The notes beneath the pieces were generated by a model that saw nothing but the letters and a program-made list of their open reading frames with translations, ran no database searches and had not been told where the DNA came from. The translations under genes were made by a program, and so were the position numbers. Positions 48,504 to 57,946 of a DNA stretch of 64,000 nt are shown here, in pieces (position 1 is the stretch's first letter; the number at the start of each line of letters is the position of its first letter). Source of the DNA: Candidatus Bathyarchaeota archaeon (GTDB lineage Archaea; Thermoproteota; Bathyarchaeia; Bathyarchaeales; Bathycorpusculaceae); NCBI GenBank assembly GCA_026014615.1, contig JAOZHZ010000004.1, forward strand, positions 124,001-188,000, read 5' to 3'.

Positions 48504-48843
48504 ACCAACTTGTCGGAGTCTCCCAAATCCGAACCTTCTCCAACGTCGCGCCCGAAGGCAAAGCTTTCATGTTTTCAAAGATGTATCTGGCGAGGTTCTC
48601 CATGGAGGGGTTACCCACTTCCTTGAAGTCGTTTAGGAAGCTGTGGTCAAATTTCTCCGTGATTTCCTGTAGCGTTTCCTTCAAAACTTTCTTGTCAACA
48701 GAAATTCCAATCGAATCAACATTTTTTGCAAGCGCAAAGACTTCGATTTTGTAGGTGTGCCCATGGAGGTTGCTGCATTTTCCTTGGTATCCTTCCATTT
48801 TGTGGGCGGCGTCGAATTTGGCTTCAATTCGGAGTCGATACAT
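48484..48843 (-). CDS. queD: 6-carboxytetrahydropterin synthase / 6-pyruvoyltetrahydropterin synthase family
   Basis: Start refined to MYRLRIEAKFDAAHKM; GKCSNLHGHTYKIEV (CxxxHGH). Confidence 0.85.
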   Translation of the reverse strand: MYRLRIEAKFDAAHKMEGYQGKCSNLHGHTYKIEVFALAKNVDSIGISVDKKVLKETLQEITEKFDHSFLNDFKEVGNPSMENLARYIFENMKALPSGATLEKVRIWETPTSWCEYFES

Positions 48844-48856
48844 TGTAACGCCTCGC

Positions 48857-49621
48857 CTATAGGTTTCCTCGCCATTCCGAGGAGGCGTTATGGTCGTGGA
48901 TGGACTCGAAGCTGACACATTTGACACTGCAGTACCTGTTGGGGTATTTCTGTCGGAGGGATTGTACGCATTTTCTGACCACGTCCTCGACGAATCTTGC
49001 GTTTTCGTGCATTTTTTCAACCAGTTTCTTTTCTTCAGGGCGTTTTAAGATCGAGAATGTTGGTGCACTGAAGCTTTCTGTGCAGATGTTGAGTATGTCA
49101 GTTACTTCTATGTTGCTTTCGGAAACATCGATTTTCACGCGGAGGTTTCCTCGCTGGTTATGTGTTAACCCGCCACACATTTCCTTCGAACACGGACAGG
49201 CAAGTGCACCATTGAGGGAAATACCCAATGTTTTCCGTTTAGTCTCCGTTGAGTATTCAGCGAACAGTTTGGCGATTCCGCATTCTTTTGTGCCGTTTGG
49301 TCTTGTTCGTTCAAAGGGGAATTCACAGAAAACGCGGGTGCAGCAGTTAAAATTGTGCTTGGCAAGCGAGGTGACGCTGATTTTTTGGGCAAGGTCTTCG
49401 ATGGAAGGGGTTTCTTCGGGGATTTCCTCGATGGACTCTGCGAACCTGCTCATGTTTGCGCCCCGCAGATTTGAGGGCAATTTAATGTAGCTGTTTACTG
49501 TGACTATTGTGTGGTAGTTTTTCTTTGGGCGCTTAACCACCACATATTTTCTTAGCCCTTCAACGCCGACCCTGTTTAATTCAATCTCGTTTTCAGGCTT
49601 TTCATTTTGTATGTCTTTCAA
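48857..49621 (-). CDS. mptA: GTP cyclohydrolase MptA (FolE2-like)
   Basis: 254 aa; TTG start; LNRVGVEGLRKYVVV, SNLRGANMSRFAESIEEI, ACPCSKEMCGGLTHNQRG. Confidence 0.88.
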   Translation of the reverse strand: MKDIQNEKPENEIELNRVGVEGLRKYVVVKRPKKNYHTIVTVNSYIKLPSNLRGANMSRFAESIEEIPEETPSIEDLAQKISVTSLAKHNFNCCTRVFCEFPFERTRPNGTKECGIAKLFAEYSTETKRKTLGISLNGALACPCSKEMCGGLTHNQRGNLRVKIDVSESNIEVTDILNICTESFSAPTFSILKRPEEKKLVEKMHENARFVEDVVRKCVQSLRQKYPNRYCSVKCVSFESIHDHNASSEWRGNL

Positions 49622-49988
49622 TACACAATTACCTTCTCGGGAGACGGTTCCCGAACTCTAATTTCGAGCGAAAAATGTTTTGCATACACTTTTTTGTGAA
49701 TACTGGTCACCTTAAGCCAGCCAGCCTCGTTACGCCTATTCCTTATGTCTAAGGGGGTTGGATTGAAGTTTTTTTCAACCTTGTGTAGTTTTTTACCTTG
49801 GGCATAAAAAAATGTTCCTGTTTCAAACTTGCGAATACTGGTTGCGCTGACTGGGTAAATCAGTAGGCAAGAGGCATGTTCGTAAGCATCTTGACTCTTT
49901 AATGGACAAAAAAAAAGAAATGGACTGCCCCACTTACGACGGAGTAACCTGCGGCAATCCTGTAACTGATTTAACCGCTTAAACAAAT

Positions 49989-50102
49989 TGGCGCCGAGAG
50001 AGGGATTCGAACCCCCGCGGCCCAAGAGGCCACAAGCTAATTGGTGCTTGTAGATTCAAGGCATCTCCAGGCTTGCTCCCTACCTGGCTAGGAGACCTCG
50101 GC
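49989..50102 (-). tRNA. tRNA-Ser(GGA) with 26-nt intron; CCA encoded
   Basis: Minus strand: acceptor GCCGAGG/TCTCGGC + GCCA; T-arm GGGGG-TTCGAAT-CCCTC; anticodon stem CAAGC/GCTTG; long variable arm GGCCTCTTGGGCC; intron after position 37 at plus 50039-50064. Confidence 0.88.
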
Positions 50103-50251
50103 ACATGTTTCCTGCTTAGTGATGCATAGCGGTTTTATTATAGTTTCGCAAGACCGACTTAACCTTTACGGAAAAAAGAAACCAGCTTAACCCATAAGGC
50201 GGGGTGTTCTTATAAAGTGGAAAAACTATTCAAGATGCTGAGGAGTCAATC

Positions 50252-51001
50252 TTGGACAAACCTATTCACCTTTGGCTTGACGAGTTAAGCACCCAAGAAG
50301 CCGCACAAGCCGCCGCAGACGGAACCGTAATCATCTTCCCAATCGGAAGCGTCGAAGAACACGGCGCGCACTTGCCACTCTGTACCGACAGCATCCTATC
50401 TGAATACATCGCTGTAGAGGTAGCGAAGAAAACGGGTTGTTTGCTTGTGCCCGCGTTTAGGCATGACATTTGCAACGCTGGATACAACTTTCCAGGAACC
50501 ATATCCATAGAGTTTGATACGCTTTACATGGTGGCACGGGATGTCATGTCAGAGTTGGTGCGCAACGGCTTCAACCGCATCATCGTACTTACGGGGCACG
50601 CGGGTTCGTCGCATATGACGGCGCTCAAGATTGCAGCACAAAAAATCATCCGCAAACAAGCAAACATCGAAGCCAAACGCAAAACCCGCATCATGGTCTT
50701 GTCGGACTACGACTTCGCGGATGAACTCAGCGAGCAACTAGAGTTTCCCAAGGGCGACGGGCACGCAGGAGCCATCGAAACCAGCCGCGTCATGGCAATC
50801 CGACCTGACCTAGTCAAAGGGAAAGGCAAAACATGTTATCCCAATTTTCCCCGTTTCGAAGTTGTCCCTGACCCCGAACGGTATTTCCCATGCGGCGTGA
50901 TGGGAGACCCCACAGCAGCTTCCGAGGATAAAGGCAAAAAAATGAACGCGTACATCATTGAGCAAGTTGCCAAGCTCGTGGAGGAACTAAAAAAAGACTA
51001 A
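50252..51001 (+). CDS. Creatininase family protein
   Basis: 249 aa; FPIGSVEEHGAHLPLCTDSI, VLTGHAGSSHM, DGHAGAIETS. Confidence 0.9.
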   Translation: MDKPIHLWLDELSTQEAAQAAADGTVIIFPIGSVEEHGAHLPLCTDSILSEYIAVEVAKKTGCLLVPAFRHDICNAGYNFPGTISIEFDTLYMVARDVMSELVRNGFNRIIVLTGHAGSSHMTALKIAAQKIIRKQANIEAKRKTRIMVLSDYDFADELSEQLEFPKGDGHAGAIETSRVMAIRPDLVKGKGKTCYPNFPRFEVVPDPERYFPCGVMGDPTAASEDKGKKMNAYIIEQVAKLVEELKKD

Positions 51002-51014
51002 CGCCAAAGCGCAG

Positions 51015-51632
51015 TTACTCTTTTTCGCCCATTAAAACGCGGTAACCGCTCTCTATCGCCAACACCTGCACGTTCCCAAACGCCTCCGTGAAAGCGTCGG
51101 GAAGCGTTTTTTTGCCGATTTTACTTCGGACAACCATCTGCAACGAGCCACCGCTCTCAAGAACTGCGGGTGCCCCCGAGATTATGGCTTGGACAGTTTG
51201 CATGCCTGCACTCACAGGCGGGTTTGACAGCACCGTGTTGAAGCAGATGTCCTGCACGGGTGTGTAGAGGTTGCCTTGGCGGAAGTCCACGTTTCTTACG
51301 CGGTTTTTTTGGGCGTTTTGTCTTGCCAGCAGGACAGCACGGCGGTTTATATCAGTAAGAACAACTCGGAGGGCAGGGTTAAGTTTTGCTGCGGTTATGC
51401 CGACGGCGCCGTATCCACAACCAATGTCTAACACGCATCCCTCGGTTGGCAGGTTCATGTTTTCTATGAGGATGCGGGTGCCTGTGTCTATGCGTTTGGT
51501 GCTGAAAACGCTGCTTGCGGTGGTGAATTCAAAGTTTCTGCCGCGTAGATTGGCGTGGACTGTGCCGAATCGGGCGGCGCTTTGGGGTTTCTCGGAAAAG
51601 TAGTGGTCAGTTCTTTTTGGGTTGGCGGTCAT
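51015..51632 (-). CDS. RsmC-like class I methyltransferase
   Basis: DHYFSEKPQSA, VLDIGCGYGAVGI, VLSNPPVSAG. Confidence 0.9.
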   Translation of the reverse strand: MTANPKRTDHYFSEKPQSAARFGTVHANLRGRNFEFTTASSVFSTKRIDTGTRILIENMNLPTEGCVLDIGCGYGAVGITAAKLNPALRVVLTDINRRAVLLARQNAQKNRVRNVDFRQGNLYTPVQDICFNTVLSNPPVSAGMQTVQAIISGAPAVLESGGSLQMVVRSKIGKKTLPDAFTEAFGNVQVLAIESGYRVLMGEKE

Positions 51633-52644
51633 GTTTGTTGGCACTGTCGGTTTTCCATGTTTTAGGATAAGTACCCCTGTCCATCAGGACACGCTCCAAC
51701 GTAGCCACGGTTCCGCGTTTAGCACTAAGAATTTCGAAGGTGTTCATGGCTGCCTTGGCAAGAGCAACTGCTTCACCTTTCAAGGTGAGAACTGCAACAA
51801 TTGAATCTTTGGCGACGCCGCTTTCCACCGACAAAACACCGGGCGCAGTTAGGTTTGCTCCGTGGCAAAGTGCATCAACGGCGGAGTCCCGCACGACGAT
51901 TTTTGGTATTAACTCCAGCGCGGTTTCCATGGGCTGAATAATCCTATGTAGCGCTTGGGGGTCTTTGTTTTCTTGCCATTCTCCAAACCAGTACGCCACG
52001 TCATGCAGTGTCACGAAGCCTTCGTTTTCTTCGCTGAACGGTCCAGAGCGACTTCGGCGGAGTTCTTGCATGTGACCGCCGACACCTAAGATTTCGCCGA
52101 TGTCGTAGCAGAGTTTGCGGATGTAGGTTCCGCCTTCACAGCCTACACGGAAAAGCACGTTCCTGCCTTCCATTTCAATGAACTCGTTGTAGTAGATGCG
52201 GCGGGTTCGGATTTGCCTCTTCACCGAAGACCTCAACGGTGGGCGCTGATAAATTTCATCCTCGAATTCGCTTAGCACTTTGCGGACTCGGCTTTCCTGT
52301 ACGTCGCCGTGGAGTTTCATGACGCAGATGTATTCTTTGCCGCTGTAGAGCAGTGCCTGCACGACTTTGGTGGCGTCTTCCAGCGTAATGGGCAGGACAC
52401 CTGTGACTTTGGGGTCGAGGGTTCCGCCGTGTCCGATGTTTTGGAGTTTGAGGATTTTTTTGGTCCATGCCGCAACTTCATGGCTGGTTGGTCCCGCTGT
52501 TTTGTCGAGGTTTATGACGCCGTAGCGGATGTACTGTTCGGGGGGTCGCTGTTGGGGGGTGCTACCGTATTTGGGGTCGGTTGTGTCCTCGTTTTTTACG
52601 TGTAGTTCGCGTTTGGTTTCCCATGGCGGGCGGGTTTTTGGCAT
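51607..52644 (-). CDS. cbf5: tRNA/rRNA pseudouridine synthase (Cbf5/dyskerin)
   Basis: 345 aa; INLDKTAGPTSHEVAAWTKKIL, GHGGTLDPKVTGVLPI, C-terminal PUA domain. Confidence 0.93.
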   Translation of the reverse strand: MPKTRPPWETKRELHVKNEDTTDPKYGSTPQQRPPEQYIRYGVINLDKTAGPTSHEVAAWTKKILKLQNIGHGGTLDPKVTGVLPITLEDATKVVQALLYSGKEYICVMKLHGDVQESRVRKVLSEFEDEIYQRPPLRSSVKRQIRTRRIYYNEFIEMEGRNVLFRVGCEGGTYIRKLCYDIGEILGVGGHMQELRRSRSGPFSEENEGFVTLHDVAYWFGEWQENKDPQALHRIIQPMETALELIPKIVVRDSAVDALCHGANLTAPGVLSVESGVAKDSIVAVLTLKGEAVALAKAAMNTFEILSAKRGTVATLERVLMDRGTYPKTWKTDSANKHDRQPKKN

Positions 52645-52706
52645 AAGCTGGCTGTTTCTCCTATTGAACGTAGAAAAAGAATATCGGGGAAGTATAAGAG
52701 TTTACG

Positions 52707-52976
52707 TTACGCTGGTTGCTTCATCTCGTCGAGTTTGCCTGCTGCCTCTAAAGTCTGGGTGACTTCTTGGTCGGAGGCTCCCCGGTTAAGGTCCAGTTTA
52801 TCTTGAAGTACCATTATGTGGTTTATGTTGGCTCTTTTGCGTTTTACGCCTGTGATTGCTTTAGGTCCAGTGACAAGGACGAAGCTTTTGTCCATGACGT
52901 CTACGATGACGCATTTTTTGCCGTTTTCTCGTCCAGCCGTTTTCATGCATATTCTTCCGACTTCAACTGCGGGCAT
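52707..52976 (-). CDS. rpl14e: Ribosomal protein L14e
   Basis: 89 aa; VGRICMKTAGRENGKKCVIVDVMDKSFVLVTGP; next to cbf5 as expected. Confidence 0.92.
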   Translation of the reverse strand: MPAVEVGRICMKTAGRENGKKCVIVDVMDKSFVLVTGPKAITGVKRKRANINHIMVLQDKLDLNRGASDQEVTQTLEAAGKLDEMKQPA

Positions 52977-53060
52977 CCCGTTTCCAAACTCCTATGTAAA
53001 ATCTATAGATAGAAAATGTCCCAGCGGTATTTAAGCATACCACAAATCAGCTTCGAAGCG

Positions 53061-53423
53061 TCAGCAGGTTACGTGGATTATTGCAACTGCTGCACGTTTT
53101 TCAAGTTCAAATCTTTCTATAAGCTCAGGGGTCGGCAGTACAACCGTTTCAAATTTCGCCAATGCTTTTTGTGCCTTTTCAGTTATGGGTAACGCAGCAT
53201 CATAACCCGTTCCAACATACACCACTTCAGGTTTCTCGTCGCCAAGAAAATCCAACTCGTTCTCTGACAGGGGAGTGTGACCATAAATGAGCTTGAACTC
53301 TTTGGACTTCTTCTTTTTCCGCTTCGTCACACGCCCATCCACATGCACAACTATGTCCGTTTCATACTTCTCTCCAAAAACTTGGACTGAACCAAAAGAA
53401 GCCTGCATAAAACGCGCCCTCAA
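53061..53423 (-). CDS. MTH938/NDUFAF3-like domain protein
   Basis: 120 aa; FGEKYETDIVVHVDGRV...EVVYVGTGYDAALPI. Confidence 0.7.
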   Translation of the reverse strand: MRARFMQASFGSVQVFGEKYETDIVVHVDGRVTKRKKKKSKEFKLIYGHTPLSENELDFLGDEKPEVVYVGTGYDAALPITEKAQKALAKFETVVLPTPELIERFELEKRAAVAIIHVTC

Positions 53424-53654
53424 TTAAATAATACTTGGATACGCTATTAAACCCTTCCAGACCATCTCCTCCGGCACACTAAGCCGTTTACAGCGGCAAA
53501 TCACGAACCTATTTGGCTTCTATTTGGTTGCTATTAGTAATTCTATGCAGAAACGATAGGGGGGTCTACCCTATTGGCGTTTTCAGCAGTCAAAAACATG
53601 TTGAAGTTGAAGCTCAACAATAGAAAAGAAAAAAGAAGAAAAGGGGTTTTGTGT

Positions 53655-56600
53655 TTAATCTTTCTTTTCGTAGAGTGTTTTAGACCTCTTGAAGATGGGC
53701 AGGGGGTTGTACCAGTTCCACCGTTTAAGCGCTGACATCACGGCGGGCACCAGATAGGTCCGCACTACCAACGCGTCGATGAGGATGGAGAACGCGAATG
53801 CAAAGCCCAACTCTTTGAGGAGCAAGTTGCTGGACAGCATCAGGGCGCCAAGCGAGCCCGCGAGGATTAAGGCTGCAGCGGTTATGATACCGCCCGTCTG
53901 TTGGATGGCGTGCACGATGGCGTCGTTTAGGTTTTGTCCTTTGGCGGATTCCTCTCGAATGCGTGTGAGGATGAATATGTTGTAGTCCATTCCTATGCCT
54001 AAGAGCAGCACCAGCAGAACCAGCGGCGTAATGAACAGCAGACCGTAGTTGAAGACTGATTGGAAGACCAGTTGCGTAACTGCCAAAGTCCACACGATGC
54101 TCATAAGAACCGACAACACCGCAAATATCGGCAAAACCAGAGAGCCCAGCACTACAAACAACACTATAGCAACGCCGACAGTGACAATGGGCAGTATGGC
54201 GTTGAATTGACCATCAAAGATGTTTTTCACATCCAACATACCACCTGTGGTTCCGCCCACATACAAGCCTGTTACGCCGTCTTTATCTTCAAAATCTGAA
54301 TGCAAGTCATCTCGAATGTCTTGTACTATCTGAATTGCTTGGGTAGAGTATGGGTCAATGTTGAACTTCAGCGAGACGAGGGCAGTTTTGTTGTCGGCGC
54401 CTATACTTTGCAGGACGACAGCGTAATCACTGGTTGAACTTTCTGTAACTGCGAGAGCTTGGTAGACTATGGGGGCACCGTAGGGCATCGTGGAGCTAAC
54501 CACTTCGCTAACATTATCATACTTTAATGCTTTCTCCGAAATCGCCTGCACCGTAGACAGTTCTGCCGTGTTCAAAACGCCGTTGGCGTCCACCAGAGGC
54601 TGCGAAAACGTTAGCACAATGTAGGTGGGGAACATGCTGCCGCCTCCAAAAGACGAAGTAAGTGTTTTGGAAGCGCTAATGGACTCCAAGTTATCTGAGG
54701 CACCTTCAAGGAAATTATACGACGGCGTGGCAGTTGCGTACATGTAAAACAGCGGCACTGTTACTAGAACAGCAACAAGAATCAACACTTTGGCATGCGT
54801 CACTGAAAAGGCACCACTGCGGGCGAAGTATCCTGTGTGTTTCTGGTTTTTTGTTTGTGGTTTCGAGGTTCGTTTTCGGGCTTTGCCCATAGATGGCCAG
54901 AACAGTTTTTCGCCCAGCACCGCAGCTAAGGAAGGCACCAGCGTCAACGAAATCAGTAACGCAACTATGACGCTTGCGCCGACTATGAGTCCTAGTGTTT
55001 GAAGAAGAACCATGGTTGTTGCTGCCAACCCCAAGAAAGATATGATGACGGTTGTGCCGCTGGTGGCTATGCTTTCGCCTGCCCAAGTTACCGAGCGTAC
55101 AATGGAGTCTTTGACGGATAAGCCGTTAATCATTTCTTCTCGGTGACGGGCGATGATGAAGATGCTGTAGTCGGTGCCTACACCTATCAGGACAGTTAAC
55201 AGAATAGTTGGAATCATGAAGTCAACTTGGTTAACGTATGTGCCTACCAGAACCACAAATATCTGTGAAATCCCCAACCCAACACCGATGGTTCCCAAAG
55301 TGACAAGGGGAGTAACGATGGATTTGAAGAATAAACCTGTGGCGATAAGAAGCAGAGCGATGGTTACTGGGAGGATCAGGTCGAAGTCTTGGGTTGCGGA
55401 GCCGCCGAAGTCGTAGTTGAGGGCACTGGTTCCTGTGACAAGTGCGGATTGGATGTTGCCGTTGTCGTTTGACATTTCGTTTTTGATTATTTCTCTGATG
55501 GCAAGGAGGTCTGCGTCGTTGGATTCACTCAAGCCTATAGAAATCAATGTTGCATCTTTTAATGGGGAAACCAGCGATTCCACAGCGGAAGTTAACTGGT
55601 CCCCGATGGCGTACTGAGCAGGGTTGCAGAGGATGTTGCCTGCTAAAGTCTGCAAAGCATTTATGCCGCAGTTTCTGCCCAGCGTGCTTGAAGCGTTGAT
55701 AAGCTCAGTGGAGAGCCCTGAGGAGTTGGAGACATAATCGACGGCGAAGCTGCATAGTTTCTGGTTGTTCTGCTCTGCCGAGTTAGATAGGAAATCCGTC
55801 AGCGTGAATGTGCTGGTGAGGGCGATTCCGAAGTCTTCGTTGCCCGTTAGGCAGGTTTCTATGTACTGCTCGTTTGCTTGTTCGCTGGTTGCCTTGGCGC
55901 GTTGCTGTGGGGTGTAGTTTAGGGTTTGTTGGTTTTCAAAGCTCTGTTCCCACGCGGCGTTGAATAGGTCAAGCAGGGGGGCAGTGTACTGGTCAAAGGA
56001 TGAGGGGTCAGCTTCGCTTAGGTAAATTGCGGTTTGGTTGTATGAAACTTCATTGAACGTTGCTATGAAGTCTTGTCCCATGTTATAGGTCTGCGGGTTC
56101 CAGATTACATCTTTAGATAATGTTTCTAAAGCGTTCAGGCTTGGTTTTTCTCCCATGTCGTAGGCTGCATTGACAAATTCAACGGATGCGTTGCCTGTGT
56201 TAGCTAGGAACTCGACAGAGAAGCCGTGCAGTTTAGCCGTGTTCTGTGCTTCGCTGTTTGTGAGGAAATCTTCAAACGTTAAAGTGTTTGTTAATGTGGA
56301 GGCAAACGCTTTTTCGGTTTCGTTGTTACCTAAAAAGTTGTTGATGTACTGTTGGTTTGCTTGGTCAGAGACTACTGCGGCACGTTGCATAGGCGTGTAC
56401 TGTTTTGATTCGGGGTTTTGGAAGCTCACAGACCACGTAGCGTCAAACAAGTCAAGCAAGTGAGATGTGTACTGGCTAAACGATGCTGGGTCTGCCTGAT
56501 TCAGAAAGGCTGCACTTTCGTCGTAGGCGACTTCGTTGAACATTGTTAGGAAGTCCTGTCCCATGTTGTAGTCTTCGGTGTTCCAGATGATGTCTTCAGA

Positions 56601-57869
56601 AAGCGCATCTATCGCGCTTAGGCTTGGGTTTCTGCCCATATCGTACGCGGCGTTAACAAATTCTTTTGACGAGTTTGCTGAGCTAGCGACGAACTCAACG
56701 GCGAAATCTTTCAGTTGAGCATTGTTTTGGGTTGGGGTGTTAGTTAAGAAGTCTTGAAGAGAAAACGTGTTTGTTAATGTTGTAGCGACGGCTTTTTCGC
56801 TGGCGTTGCTGCCCAAAAAGGCGTCAATATACTGCTGGTTAGTTTGAGCCGCTGCAACAGTGGCTCGTTCAATTGGCGTGTACTGCTGGGTTGCGGGGTC
56901 TTGGAAGCTTAATACCCAAGAGGCGTTAAAGGCGTTAAGCAGATGTGAAGTGTATTGGCTAAATGCTTCGGGGTCAGCTTGGGAAAGTATGGCAGAGCTT
57001 TGGGTATAGGCGATTTCGTTGGACATGGGTATATTTTGAGTTTGATTATACGTTTGTAACCAGACGTTAAGGTAGGTTGCTGGAACGCCGTAAAGGAGGT
57101 TGTAGGTCATGTTTGCGTTATCAAAGACTGTGTAGACGGCTTGGTTTGTCTGGGTAAGTCCCGAAATTAAGGATTCTTTGGTTTGGTTATATGCAGTGGA
57201 CCAAACGTTCACGTATAAAGCGGGGACTCCATAAAGCAAATTATACGTCATGTTGGCATTCTCAAAAACTTCGCGGACTCCTTGGTTAGTCTGATTAAGT
57301 CCCAGAACCAATGATCTCTGAGTTTGGTTGTATGCCTGTTCCCATATCGTCATGTAGGCGGTAGGTACCCCGTAAAGCAGATTGTAGGTTTGGTTTGCGT
57401 TATCTAAAACAGTGTATGTTGCCTCGTTAGTTTGGTTAAGCATGGGAATTAGAACAGAGTAAACGGATGTTACGTTTTTCACTCGCGACAGGTCTGGGCT
57501 GGACTCTATCTCTGCTGTGACTTGGTTTATGAAGTTCTGTGTCTCCAGCGAAGAAGCATCATTGCAGGAGACTACGACAATCAAAGTGTCGGTGGGTATT
57601 GTTGATGAAAATTGCGTGCTGATTAGGTTGCTTGCTTTTTGGGATTCCAAATTTTCGTCTGAGGCGCTATTCATTTGTAGAGAAATCACGTTGCTCAAAT
57701 CTAAAATGAATGGAACAACCAAAACCAGAAGCAATACCCAAACTAAGATTACGGATGTTTTTCGTTTCGTTACAAGGTTACCTATTTTTTTAAAGACGTT
57801 ACCTTTTCCTTTTGTGCCCAAGAAGACCCATCCTGAATTGTGGTTTATTTGAGTTTCAGCTTCAAGCAA
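53655..57869 (-). CDS. MMPL/RND-family transporter with large repeat-containing extracytoplasmic domain
   Basis: 1404 aa (start may be internal); two MMPL modules (ILLTVLIGVGTDYSIFIIARHREE; LVLLVLLLGIGMDYNIFILTRIREE). Confidence 0.9.
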   Translation of the reverse strand: MLEAETQINHNSGWVFLGTKGKGNVFKKIGNLVTKRKTSVILVWVLLLVLVVPFILDLSNVISLQMNSASDENLESQKASNLISTQFSSTIPTDTLIVVVSCNDASSLETQNFINQVTAEIESSPDLSRVKNVTSVYSVLIPMLNQTNEATYTVLDNANQTYNLLYGVPTAYMTIWEQAYNQTQRSLVLGLNQTNQGVREVFENANMTYNLLYGVPALYVNVWSTAYNQTKESLISGLTQTNQAVYTVFDNANMTYNLLYGVPATYLNVWLQTYNQTQNIPMSNEIAYTQSSAILSQADPEAFSQYTSHLLNAFNASWVLSFQDPATQQYTPIERATVAAAQTNQQYIDAFLGSNASEKAVATTLTNTFSLQDFLTNTPTQNNAQLKDFAVEFVASSANSSKEFVNAAYDMGRNPSLSAIDALSEDIIWNTEDYNMGQDFLTMFNEVAYDESAAFLNQADPASFSQYTSHLLDLFDATWSVSFQNPESKQYTPMQRAAVVSDQANQQYINNFLGNNETEKAFASTLTNTLTFEDFLTNSEAQNTAKLHGFSVEFLANTGNASVEFVNAAYDMGEKPSLNALETLSKDVIWNPQTYNMGQDFIATFNEVSYNQTAIYLSEADPSSFDQYTAPLLDLFNAAWEQSFENQQTLNYTPQQRAKATSEQANEQYIETCLTGNEDFGIALTSTFTLTDFLSNSAEQNNQKLCSFAVDYVSNSSGLSTELINASSTLGRNCGINALQTLAGNILCNPAQYAIGDQLTSAVESLVSPLKDATLISIGLSESNDADLLAIREIIKNEMSNDNGNIQSALVTGTSALNYDFGGSATQDFDLILPVTIALLLIATGLFFKSIVTPLVTLGTIGVGLGISQIFVVLVGTYVNQVDFMIPTILLTVLIGVGTDYSIFIIARHREEMINGLSVKDSIVRSVTWAGESIATSGTTVIISFLGLAATTMVLLQTLGLIVGASVIVALLISLTLVPSLAAVLGEKLFWPSMGKARKRTSKPQTKNQKHTGYFARSGAFSVTHAKVLILVAVLVTVPLFYMYATATPSYNFLEGASDNLESISASKTLTSSFGGGSMFPTYIVLTFSQPLVDANGVLNTAELSTVQAISEKALKYDNVSEVVSSTMPYGAPIVYQALAVTESSTSDYAVVLQSIGADNKTALVSLKFNIDPYSTQAIQIVQDIRDDLHSDFEDKDGVTGLYVGGTTGGMLDVKNIFDGQFNAILPIVTVGVAIVLFVVLGSLVLPIFAVLSVLMSIVWTLAVTQLVFQSVFNYGLLFITPLVLLVLLLGIGMDYNIFILTRIREESAKGQNLNDAIVHAIQQTGGIITAAALILAGSLGALMLSSNLLLKELGFAFAFSILIDALVVRTYLVPAVMSALKRWNWYNPLPIFKRSKTLYEKKD

Positions 57870-57946
57870 CAGTTTTCCCTCGGATTAAGATTCTACCGAG
57901 TATATTCGGGTCTCCATAACGCATATATCCCTAAGAAAGAGGATAA

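Noticed and set aside
49618-50025. 135-aa minus ORF directly before mptA
   Set aside because: Its only ATG lies inside the tRNA-Ser gene and no plausible internal start was seen; a short coupled upstream peptide remains possible.
53550-53575. ATAGGG-GGGTCTA-CCCTAT hairpin resembling the GGGTAGAC end of the dispersed element
   Set aside because: Only a short GTAGAC/GTCTAC-like match; no 10-nt units or GGGTTAAACCC core, so not counted as a third copy. May be a terminator or operator.
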